Part shown: piece by piece, positions 16,172-23,270 of the stretch
How positions within the stretch are numbered: position 1 is the first letter of the stretch
Layout: every line of letters starts with the position of its first letter
NCBI GenBank assembly: GCA_951812615.1
Contig: CATOSU010000011.1
Span: forward strand, 1-32,951
Source: an uncultured Paracoccaceae bacterium
GTDB lineage: Bacteria; Pseudomonadota; Alphaproteobacteria; Rhodobacterales; Rhodobacteraceae
Direction of reading: 5' to 3'
Length of the DNA: 32,951 nucleotides
Position numbers and translations under genes: made by a program
Notes under the pieces: model-generated
Told to the model about the DNA's origin: nothing
The model's input: only the letters and a program-made list of their open reading frames with translations
The model's database searches: none

Positions 16172-17200
16172 ATGTCACGTAACCATCTCTTCTATGCGGT
16201 CCTGCTGGCCGCCACCATTGCCGCACCGTTCCTGTTTCCGTCTTACACCGCCTTTCTGGCGACGCTGTGGCTCTTTATCATCGTTGCCCTGACCTGGGAC
16301 ATGACCGGCGGTCAGATGGGCTATAACTCTTTGGGCAACATCTTCTTTTACGGCACCGGTATGTATGCGGGCGCGGTGATCGCCATCGGGCTCTATTTCC
16401 CGGTCGGGGAATGGACCGATGCCTCTCGGACCGAGGTCCTGACCGTCACCGGCGGCCAGTACTACATGGGCATGCTGCTGGGGATCCCCGGCGCCGGTCT
16501 GTTCTGCGGGCTATGCGCCTATCTCATCGGGCCGCTGTTTTTCGGCCTGCGCGGGCCCTATTTTGCCATCGGCACGCTGGGACTGGCCATCGCCGCCGGC
16601 GAGATCGTGTCGAATATCGAATGGCTGGGTGGCGGTCAGGGCATCTCGATGCCGCATTCGCCGCTGCACCCCGATTTCGAGAAAGTGCTGATCTACTTCC
16701 TCTACGCCGGCCTGGGCGTGGTGCTGTTCGTGTTCCTGAAATGGCTCTACTCCACCCGGTTCGGGGCGGCGATCAACGCCATCCGCGATGACGAGGAAAA
16801 GGCCGAGGCGATGGGCATCCACACCCTGCGCTACAAGACGCTCACCTGGGCGATCAGCGCGGTGTTTGTCGGCATGGCCGGCGCCATCTCGGCCTTTCAG
16901 CTCATCCACTTCGAACCGCTGGAAACCGCCTATCAGACCATCAACCTGGGCATCTTCATGGTTGTCTGCGTGCTGCTGGGCGGCAAGGGTACCCTGTGGG
17001 GGCCCGTGGTGGGCGCGATCCTGTTCCACGTCTTCAAAGAGGTAACCTGGAATTATTTCCTGGGCGGCCAGTGGGTGGCGCTGGGTCTGTTGATCGTTGT
17101 CATCGTGGTGTTCTTCCAGGACGGGTTGATGGGCTATCTCAAACACATCCGGCCGGACTGGTTCGGCATCCGGGTCGATGAAAAGGAGGCAGACGCATGA
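16172..17200 (+). CDS. livM: Branched-chain amino-acid ABC transporter permease (LivM type)
   Basis: The start at 16172 follows GAGGGGACTGCAG and gives 342 residues; the frame extending further upstream is a shadow of livH. The protein is a polytopic permease with the LivM markers GQMGYNSLGNIFFYGTGMY, GLRGPYFAIGTLGLAIA and the coupling helix TRFGAAINAIRDDEEKAEAMGI. The C-terminal part (GGKGTLWGPVVGAILFHVF) is also typical. It pairs with LivH to form the translocation path. The stop overlaps the start of livG (ATGA at 17197-17200). Confidence 0.92.
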   Translation: MSRNHLFYAVLLAATIAAPFLFPSYTAFLATLWLFIIVALTWDMTGGQMGYNSLGNIFFYGTGMYAGAVIAIGLYFPVGEWTDASRTEVLTVTGGQYYMGMLLGIPGAGLFCGLCAYLIGPLFFGLRGPYFAIGTLGLAIAAGEIVSNIEWLGGGQGISMPHSPLHPDFEKVLIYFLYAGLGVVLFVFLKWLYSTRFGAAINAIRDDEEKAEAMGIHTLRYKTLTWAISAVFVGMAGAISAFQLIHFEPLETAYQTINLGIFMVVCVLLGGKGTLWGPVVGAILFHVFKEVTWNYFLGGQWVALGLLIVVIVVFFQDGLMGYLKHIRPDWFGIRVDEKEADA

Positions 17201-17940
17201 GCGCGATCATCGACGTTTCGGGCGTGTCCAAATCCTTTGGCGGGGTCAAGGCCAACACCGACATCTCGCTGACGGTCGAAAAGGGCGGAATCACCGGCCT
17301 GATCGGCCCCAACGGGTCCGGCAAGACAACACTGTTCAACTCCATCGTCGGCTATCACCCGATCGACGGCGGCTCGATCAAGTTCGAGGGACAGGAAATC
17401 AGCAAAATGCTGGTGCCCGAGATCGCCCGCCTCGGCCTGCTGCGCACGTTCCAGCAGACCCGGATCTACGGCGAAATGAACTGTGTCGAGAACATGCTGA
17501 TCAGCCTGCCCCACCGCAAGCTGTCGCTGAGAGATGCATTCAAGCAGAACACGGCAGAAGACAGCGAAAAGGCGATCCACCTGCTGGATTTCGTAGGCCT
17601 CTTCGAAAAGCGGTTCCTGCAGGCGGGCTCGCTGTCCTTTGGCCAGCAAAAGCTGCTGGAATTTGCCATGGCGCTGATGAACGAACCCACGGTGCTGCTG
17701 CTGGACGAACCGACGGCGGGGATCAACCCGACGCTCATCAACGGGCTGATTGACCGGCTGCGCCGCGCCAATACCGAGTTCGGCATCACGCTCTTCATCA
17801 TCGAACACAACATGCGCGTCATCATGAACATGGCCGACACAATCTATTGCCTGGCCCATGGCCAGATGCTGGCCAGCGGCAAACCTGAAGACATTCAGGA
17901 CGACCAACGCGTGATCGACGCTTATCTGGGGGCGCACTGA
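17197..17940 (+). CDS. livG: Branched-chain amino-acid ABC transporter ATP-binding protein (LivG type)
   Basis: The 247-residue ATPase has the Walker A motif GPNGSGKTT (residues about 43-51), the Q-loop in LLRTFQQTRIYGEM, the signature segment LSFGQQKLLE in place of LSGGQ, Walker B LLLDEPTAGINP and the switch histidine in FIIEHNMRVIM. The C-terminal tail ends VIDAYLGAH as in LivG proteins. It powers import together with LivF on the cytoplasmic face of the LivHM channel. It is translationally coupled at both ends, by ATGA with livM and TGATG with livF. Confidence 0.93.
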   Translation: MSAIIDVSGVSKSFGGVKANTDISLTVEKGGITGLIGPNGSGKTTLFNSIVGYHPIDGGSIKFEGQEISKMLVPEIARLGLLRTFQQTRIYGEMNCVENMLISLPHRKLSLRDAFKQNTAEDSEKAIHLLDFVGLFEKRFLQAGSLSFGQQKLLEFAMALMNEPTVLLLDEPTAGINPTLINGLIDRLRRANTEFGITLFIIEHNMRVIMNMADTIYCLAHGQMLASGKPEDIQDDQRVIDAYLGAH

Positions 17941-18806
17941 TGACCGAGAAAAAACGCTCTACCGGCTATCACGGCGGATCCGTCGACACGGTCATTTCTG
18001 TCGAAGCGGTGACCAAGCAGGCCGCCGAGATCGCACAGAATATCGAGACCAAGGACCTGATGGCACTGGCAAAAGATGATCCCTACATCGTGCTGGAGGA
18101 CCTGCATGCAGGCTATGGCCAGATGGAGATCCTGCACGGCATCAACCTGGCCGTGGCGCGCGAGCAATCGCTGTGCCTGATCGGTCCCAACGGGGCCGGC
18201 AAGTCGACCATCCTGCACGCCATTTTCGGGTTCAACAACGTGTTTTCCGGCAAGGTGCTGGTGGGCGACGGGCCGCAAAAGAAAGACATCACCAAGCTGA
18301 CTGCCCAGTCCAAGCTGAAGGAGGCGGGCATCGCCTATATCCTGCAGGACAAATCGGTCTTTCCCGGCATGACGGTCGAAGAAAACCTGTGGATGGGCGG
18401 GTTTCTCAAGGACAACCCGAGCGAGGCCAAGGAAGCCGCCGAAAAGGTGTTCGAGAAATACCCCCGCCTTGCGGCCCGGCGCAAACACCAGGCCAAGGTT
18501 CTGTCAGGCGGTGAACGCCGGCTGCTGGAGATTTCGCGCGCGCTGGTGATGAACCCGGAAATCCTGCTGGTGGACGAACCCTCCATCGGGCTGGAACCGC
18601 GGTTCATCGACATGGTGTTCGAAATCCTCGACGACCTGCAACATGCCGAGGGCAAGACCATCGTGATGGTCGAACAGAACGCCAAGAAGGGGCTGGAGTT
18701 TGCCGATATCGGCTATGTCCTGGTGTCCGGCGAACTGGCCATCGCGGGCACAGGTGACGAGCTTCTGGAAAACCCGGACGTGGGCCGGCTGTTCCTGGGC
18801 GGCTGA
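17940..18806 (+). CDS. livF: Branched-chain amino-acid ABC transporter ATP-binding protein (LivF type) with N-terminal extension
   Basis: The second ATPase of the importer has 288 residues. Walker A is GPNGAGKST (about 81-89), the signature LSGGERRLLE, Walker B LLVDEPSIGLEP and the switch region MVEQNAKKGL. Before the ATPase fold proper (PYIVLEDLHAGYG, from about residue 48) there is an extra polar segment of about 45 residues starting MTEKKRSTGYHGG; ordinary LivF proteins are near 235 residues and lack it. The start at 17940 is supported by the TGATG overlap with livG. An in-frame ATG at 18060 after AAGGACCTG is the alternative and would give the standard length. A hairpin follows the stop. 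Confidence 0.9.
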   Translation: MTEKKRSTGYHGGSVDTVISVEAVTKQAAEIAQNIETKDLMALAKDDPYIVLEDLHAGYGQMEILHGINLAVAREQSLCLIGPNGAGKSTILHAIFGFNNVFSGKVLVGDGPQKKDITKLTAQSKLKEAGIAYILQDKSVFPGMTVEENLWMGGFLKDNPSEAKEAAEKVFEKYPRLAARRKHQAKVLSGGERRLLEISRALVMNPEILLVDEPSIGLEPRFIDMVFEILDDLQHAEGKTIVMVEQNAKKGLEFADIGYVLVSGELAIAGTGDELLENPDVGRLFLGG

Positions 18807-18823
18807 GCATTCGGTTGCATGCC

Positions 18824-18847
18824 GGCTGCCCGCCCCGGCGGGCAGCC
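18824..18847 (+). terminator. Hairpin after the liv operon, probable terminator
   Basis: GGCTGCCCGCC (18824-18834) and GGCGGGCAGCC (18837-18847) form a perfect 11-bp inverted repeat with almost no loop, followed within 15 bases by ATTTTGTG. It sits 18 bases after the livF stop. The T run is short and displaced, so it may be a weak terminator or an RNA 3'-end stabiliser. Confidence 0.6.
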
Positions 18848-18993
18848 AGACCCCGGATTTTGTGTGCCGGGAGCCGGGCGCCACAAAATTACCCCATATT
18901 CTTCAAAATGTGCTACACTCTCCGGACGCAGGTTATCCGATAAGCCCCGCCTTTCCGGGCGGCAAAATAATCAAACCTGCCGGAGGAACAGCA

Positions 18994-19203
18994 GTGGTAC
19001 TGGGCATCGTGATCATCGCCATGCTGGCCGGATTTTCCGCCGCGGGATCGGTTTTGTATCTCGGCGGCCCGGTCATTCTGGCCTTCTTCGTCTATTCCGG
19101 GGCCGGCGCTGTCACGGTCCTGTTGCTCGCGCTGGCGCTGGTGCTGCGGGCCGGAACGCCGGACAGCCAGGCCGCCACCGCCATTCACGACCCGGCCGCG
19201 TGA
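18994..19203 (+). CDS. Small two-helix membrane protein
   Basis: A GTG at 18994 preceded by CGGAGGAACA (excellent ribosome site, GGAGG 7 bases upstream) opens a 69-residue frame. The product has two membrane segments (VVLGIVIIAMLAGFSAAGSV and VILAFFVYSGAGAVTVLLLAL) and a short polar tail (DSQAATAIHDPAA). No family is recognised. The longer upstream frame overlaps livF and is not credible. A TACACT at 18914-18919 could be its -10 box, suggesting its own promoter. The gene faces the flavodoxin-like gene, with a 28-bp palindrome between the two stops. Confidence 0.65.
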   Translation: MVLGIVIIAMLAGFSAAGSVLYLGGPVILAFFVYSGAGAVTVLLLALALVLRAGTPDSQAATAIHDPAA

Positions 19204-19213
19204 CGGCACAGCC

Positions 19214-19241
19214 GTAGGATGGGTGATATCACCCATCCTAC
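19214..19241. terminator. 28-bp perfect palindrome between convergent genes
   Basis: GTAGGATGGGTGAT (19214-19227) is followed directly by its exact reverse complement, ATCACCCATCCTAC (19228-19241). It lies 10 bp after one stop and 14 bp before the opposite one, so it can fold in either transcript. Its position suits a bidirectional terminator or a dispersed REP-like palindrome. Confidence 0.6.
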
Positions 19242-19255
19242 CCGCAACCTGCCGG

Positions 19256-19741
19256 TCAGAACGCCCCCATCGCCAGCCCCGCGCCCATCGCCGCGCCCAG
19301 ATCGCGGCAGGGTGCCAGCGCCGGCCCTGCAATGTGTTTCGGCGCCAGTATCGCCTCGGGGGTCTGGGCGTGGGTGCACAGGATCAGCGGCGCCTGAACC
19401 TCGCGCAGCCGCCAGCCGGTTGCGATCCGGGCCAGTTGCTGCGCAGCCCCCTGCCCGTCCGATCCCGCGCAGATCATCTGCGCATAGGCGCGGCCTTCGA
19501 TCCGGCCCAGAACCGGGTAATAGCAGCGGTCGAAAAACTCCTTCATCATGCCCGACAGCGTGGCGAGGTTCTCGGGCGCGGCAAAGAGGTAGCCCGCGGC
19601 CGACATCAGATCTTCGGGCCCTGCGTCCTCTGCCGTGAGCAGACGTGTCTCGGTCTCCGTCCGGGCCGCCTCGTGGGCGGCCTCGGCCATCGACCGGGCG
19701 CCGCCGGTGCGCGAATGGTAAACGATCAGCAATCCGGTCAC
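19256..19741 (-). CDS. Flavodoxin-like / NAD(P)H-dependent FMN reductase family protein
   Basis: The start is a GTG at 19741 with a strong ribosome site (GGGGAGGTCACG). The 161-residue product opens LLIVYHSRTGGARSMAEA, the flavodoxin phosphate-binding loop (S/T-rich loop after the first strand). It continues with AAGYLFAAPENLATLSGMMKEFFDR, matching the second FMN loop of flavodoxin/WrbA-like proteins. The protein is small and soluble with no partner domain, so it is an electron carrier or a small quinone/FMN reductase; the substrate is unknown. It is convergent with the small membrane protein gene. The first IS630 copy begins 32 bp upstream of the start and may have separated it from its promoter. 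Confidence 0.75.
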   Translation of the reverse strand: MTGLLIVYHSRTGGARSMAEAAHEAARTETETRLLTAEDAGPEDLMSAAGYLFAAPENLATLSGMMKEFFDRCYYPVLGRIEGRAYAQMICAGSDGQGAAQQLARIATGWRLREVQAPLILCTHAQTPEAILAPKHIAGPALAPCRDLGAAMGAGLAMGAF

Positions 19742-19772
19742 CGTGACCTCCCCGGGCTCTGCCCTCAGACCC

Positions 19773-20829
19773 TAAAGCGTCCGGCTCAAAACCTGAATCG
19801 CAAGGGATTCCCTTGAGTGCCGATCTGTGATTCATCCTGTTTGGGAGGATGGATCATGTCAGCACCTTTGCCGAACGCGTTGCGGATGCGGTTTCAGAAG
19901 TTGGTTGAAGAAGGATTGAGCGGACGCGCGGCGGCGTTGCGCCTGAAGCTTTCGCCCGCGACCGGGGCGCGTTGGGGGCTTGCGATCCGGCGAACCGGAC
20001 AAGCAAGGGCCGCGCCTCAGGGCCGTCCTCGCGGCAAGGGCAAGCTTGATCCGCATCGGTCGCTTCTGATCGAACTGATTGAACAGGACGGCGACATGAC
20101 CATGCCTGAACTTGCCGGCGCTCTTGCGGATGCGACCGGTGTTCAGGCGCACCCTGATGCGATTGGCCGGTTCCTGCGCAAGCTGGGCTTCACGTACAAA
20201 AAAAGACGTTGGTCGCGACTGAACGACACCGCGCGAGGGTAAGGAAACAACGCGACCATTGGGTCAAACACCGCTTGCCTGCCGTCTCGGCTCAGCCAGA
20301 TCGTGCTGTATTCATTGATGAAACCTCTGTCAAAACCAACCTGACCCGCCAGCGTGGATGGTCACAACGGGGCGCGCGGCTGGTGATGGATGCGCCCTTT
20401 GGATCATGGGGCACGCAGACCTTCATCGCGGGCCTCAGCGCCGACGCATTGATCGCACCCTGGGTCATCAAGGGCGCGATGGATGGCGAAGCCTTTGCGG
20501 CTTATGTCGAGCAGGTGCTGGTGCCGGAACTGGAGCCAGGTACCGTCGTGATCCTAGACAACCTCGCGACGCACAAGAATGCCGCTGCGGCCAAAGCCAT
20601 GCGCAAAGCCGGATGCTGGTTCCTGTTTCTGCCGCCCTATAGCCCCGATCTCAACCCGATCGAGATGGCCTTCTCGAAACTCAAAGCACACCTGCGCAGG
20701 ATCGGCGCTCGAACCTTCACCGACATGTTCAAAGCCCTCACTGAAATCTGCGAACTCTTCTCACCGGAAGAGTGCTGGAACTACTTCAAGGCTGCCGGAT
20801 ATGTCTCAGGTTAAAGGTCGGATGCTTTA
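19773..20829 (+). mobile_element. IS630-family insertion sequence, copy 1
   Basis: The element spans 19775-20827 and is flanked by TA at 19773-19774 and 20828-20829, the TA target duplication typical of IS630/Tc1-mariner elements. Boundaries come from comparison with copy 2: homology starts and stops exactly at these TA pairs. The terminal inverted repeats read TAAAGCGTCCGGC at the left and, in reverse, TAAAGCATCCGAC at the right. It carries one transposase gene in two frames. It inserted in the upstream region of the flavodoxin-like gene. Confidence 0.92.
19856..20814 (+). CDS. IS630-family transposase, made by -1 frameshift (copy 1)
   Basis: Two overlapping frames encode the transposase. 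The first (19856-20242) holds the N-terminal helix-turn-helix part (SGRAAALRLKLSPATGARW and the second HTH near DAIGRFLRKLGFTYKK). The second (open from before 20209 to 20814) holds the DDE catalytic domain with D in VFIDETSVKTN, D in VVILDNLATHKN and E in SPDLNPIEMAFSKLK. The frames join at a run of seven A (20198-20204), a slippery site. A -1 shift there reads KKTLVATERHRARVRKQR, the normal IS630 continuation, giving about 319 residues. The start at 19856 follows GGGAGGATGGATC. Frame joining is a known control in IS630 elements; both copies have it, so it is not a random mutation. Confidence 0.88.
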
Positions 20830-20979
20830 GGACCGCCCCGGGGCAAGTGCAAACCCGCGCGGCCGGGCCGGTGCGTCTGACGTCATTCATTCCGGGAGGT
20901 TACCGGTGCGGACCTGCCCCGTCCGCGCGACAGATTTCGCGGCTTTCCCACCGCCGCTGCCTCGCCTAGTCTGCCCGGC

Positions 20980-22149
20980 ATGCTGAAGGATCGTGCTATC
21001 GGGTTACTGGCAGCCGGACAGACCCTGATCTGGGCCGCCATGTTCTATATTTTCCCGGCCTCGCTCTTGTGGTGGGAGACCGATCTCGGCTGGTCCCGCG
21101 GCGACCTGACCTTCGCCATCACGCTCGCGGTTTTCGCCTCGGGCCTCGCCGCGCCGCTGGCGGGCCGCCTGATCGACACCGGTCGCGGCCCGGCGATGAT
21201 GGGCACGGGCGCGGCACTGGGCGGGCTTTGCCTGATCGGGCTGTCGCAGGTCACCGGGCTGTGGCAGTTCTATGCGCTCTGGATCGTCATCGGCGTGCTG
21301 ATGTCGGCCACGCTCTACGAGGCCACCTTCGCCATGATCACCCGCAGCCGCGGGGCCGCCGCGAAACAGGGGATCATCTGGGTCACGCTGATCGCCGGAT
21401 TTGCCGGCAGCCTCAGCTTCCCGTCGGTGCATGTTCTGGCCGAGGCGCTGGGCTGGCGCGATGCCACCGCGCTGATCGGCGGTTTCGTCACCCTCGCCGT
21501 GGCGCCAATGCTGTGGACCGGTGCCCGGCTGCTGGGCCCGCCGAAACCCCGCCCGTCCCCCGGCCCGGCCAGCCCCTCCACACATGGCTACCTGCGCAGC
21601 CCGGTGTTCTGGCTGCTCGGGATCGGGTTTGCAGTGTCGGCCATCGTCCACGGCGCGACGCTGCACCATCTGTTGCCGCTGCTGAACGAACGGGCGCTCA
21701 GTCCCGGCTTTGCCGTGATGATCGCGGCGATGATCGGGCCGATGCAGGTTGTCGGACGGCTGGCCATGGTGGCCACCGGCGACCGGCTCAGCCATCACGG
21801 TTTTGCGCTGGCGGCCTTCGGATTGATGGGGTTGTCGATCCTCATCCTCGCATTGGCGGGCTCCCAACCGGCGCTGGTGGTGGGGTTCGTGCTGCTCTTC
21901 GGCGGCGCCTATGGCACGGTTTCCATCCTGCGCCCTGTTATCGCCCGGGACCTGCTGGGCGAGGACGATTTCGGCGCCAAATCCGGCGGACTGGCCGCGC
22001 TCTACATGATCGCCGCTGCCGCCTCGGCCTGGCTCGGGGCGCTGATCTGGGGGGCGGGCGGCTACGGGCTGATGTTGTGGGTGCTGATCGCGCTGGCCGG
22101 GGTGGGGGCGGTGCTCTATCTCGGCGCGCACCGGCTGGCCGGGCACTAA
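20980..22149 (+). CDS. MFS transporter (monocarboxylate/oxalate-formate antiporter-like)
   Basis: The 389-residue product is a 12-helix major facilitator protein. The loop GRLIDTGRGPAMMG after helix 2 is the MFS motif A region, and the C-half counterpart is GRLAMVATGDRLS. Helices are evenly spaced, and a short hydrophilic loop (PPKPRPSPGPASPSTHG) joins the two halves. The substrate is unknown. No good ribosome site precedes the ATG at 20980. The gene is the only one between the two IS630 copies. Its stop codon was hit by copy 2: CAC-TA is host and the following A comes from the IS, so TAA replaces an ancestral TAG without changing the protein. Confidence 0.82.
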   Translation: MLKDRAIGLLAAGQTLIWAAMFYIFPASLLWWETDLGWSRGDLTFAITLAVFASGLAAPLAGRLIDTGRGPAMMGTGAALGGLCLIGLSQVTGLWQFYALWIVIGVLMSATLYEATFAMITRSRGAAAKQGIIWVTLIAGFAGSLSFPSVHVLAEALGWRDATALIGGFVTLAVAPMLWTGARLLGPPKPRPSPGPASPSTHGYLRSPVFWLLGIGFAVSAIVHGATLHHLLPLLNERALSPGFAVMIAAMIGPMQVVGRLAMVATGDRLSHHGFALAAFGLMGLSILILALAGSQPALVVGFVLLFGGAYGTVSILRPVIARDLLGEDDFGAKSGGLAALYMIAAAASAWLGALIWGAGGYGLMLWVLIALAGVGAVLYLGAHRLAGH

Positions 22150-23203
22150 AGCGTCCGGCTCAAAACCTGAATCGCAAGGGATTCCCTTGAGTGCCGATCT
22201 GTGATTCATCCTGTTTGGGAGGATGGATCATGTCAGCACCTTTGCCGAACGCGTTGCGGATGCGGTTTCAGAAGTTGGTTGAAGAAGGATTGAGCGGACG
22301 CGCGGCGGCGTTGCGCCTGAAGCTTTCGCCCGCGACCGGGGCGCGTTGGGGGCTTGCGATCCGGCGAACCGGACAAGCAAGGGCCGCGCCTCAGGGCCGT
22401 CCTCGCGGCAAGGGCAAGCTTGATCCGCATCGGTCGCTTCTGATCGAACTGATTGAACAGGACGGCGACATGACCATGCCTGAACTTGCCGGCGCTCTTG
22501 CGGATGCGACCGGTGTTCAGGCGCACCCTGATGCGATTGGCCGGTTCCTGCGCAAGCTGGGCTTCACGTACAAAAAAAGACGTTGGTCGCGACTGAACGA
22601 CACCGCGCGAGGGTAAGGAAACAACGCGACCATTGGGTCAAACACCGCTTGCCTGCCGTCTCGGCTCAGCCAGATCGTGCTGTATTCATTGATGAAACCT
22701 CTGTCAAAACCAACCTGACCCGCCAGCGTGGATGGTCACAACGGGGCGCGCGGCTGGTGATGGATGCGCCCTTTGGATCATGGGGCACGCAGACCTTCAT
22801 CGCGGGCCTCAGCGCCGACGCATTGATCGCACCCTGGGTCATCAAGGGCGCGATGGATGGCGAAGCCTTTGCGGCTTATGTCGAGCAGGTGCTGGTGCCG
22901 GAACTGGAGCCAGGTACCGTCGTGATCCTAGACAACCTCGCGACGCACAAGAATGCCGCTGCGGCCAAAGCCATGCGCAAAGCCGGATGCTGGTTCCTGT
23001 TTCTGCCGCCCTATAGCCCCGATCTCAACCCGATCGAGATGGCCTTCTCGAAACTCAAAGCACACCTGCGCAGGATCGGCGCTCGAACCTTCACCGACAT
23101 GTTCAAAGCCCTCACTGAAATCTGCGAACTCTTCTCACCGGAAGAGTGCTGGAACTACTTCAAGGCTGCCGGATATGTCTCAGGTTAAAGGTCGGATGCT
23201 TTA
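22147..23203 (+). mobile_element. IS630-family insertion sequence, copy 2
   Basis: It has the same length, orientation and apparently the same sequence as copy 1, shifted by 2374 bp. The TA duplications are at 22147-22148 and 23202-23203. The left TA is also the first two bases of the MFS stop codon. Identity of all open frames on both strands indicates a very recent duplication or gene conversion. The two copies and the 1317 bp between them form a composite-transposon-like unit. Confidence 0.92.
22230..23188 (+). CDS. IS630-family transposase, made by -1 frameshift (copy 2)
   Basis: It encodes the same protein as copy 1: an N-terminal HTH frame (22230-22616) and a DDE frame ending at 23188, joined at the A7 run 22572-22578. 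All catalytic residues (D, D, E) are kept, so it may be active. Fusion by -1 slippage gives about 319 residues. Transcription runs toward the dehydrogenase E1 gene 83 bp beyond the second frame's stop, so the IS could affect that gene's expression. Confidence 0.88.
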
Positions 23204-23270
23204 GCAATCGGCTTGCCCTCGCCCGCCAGAGGCGTATCACTGAACGGTCAGCACGCATCGGGAACGGGCC

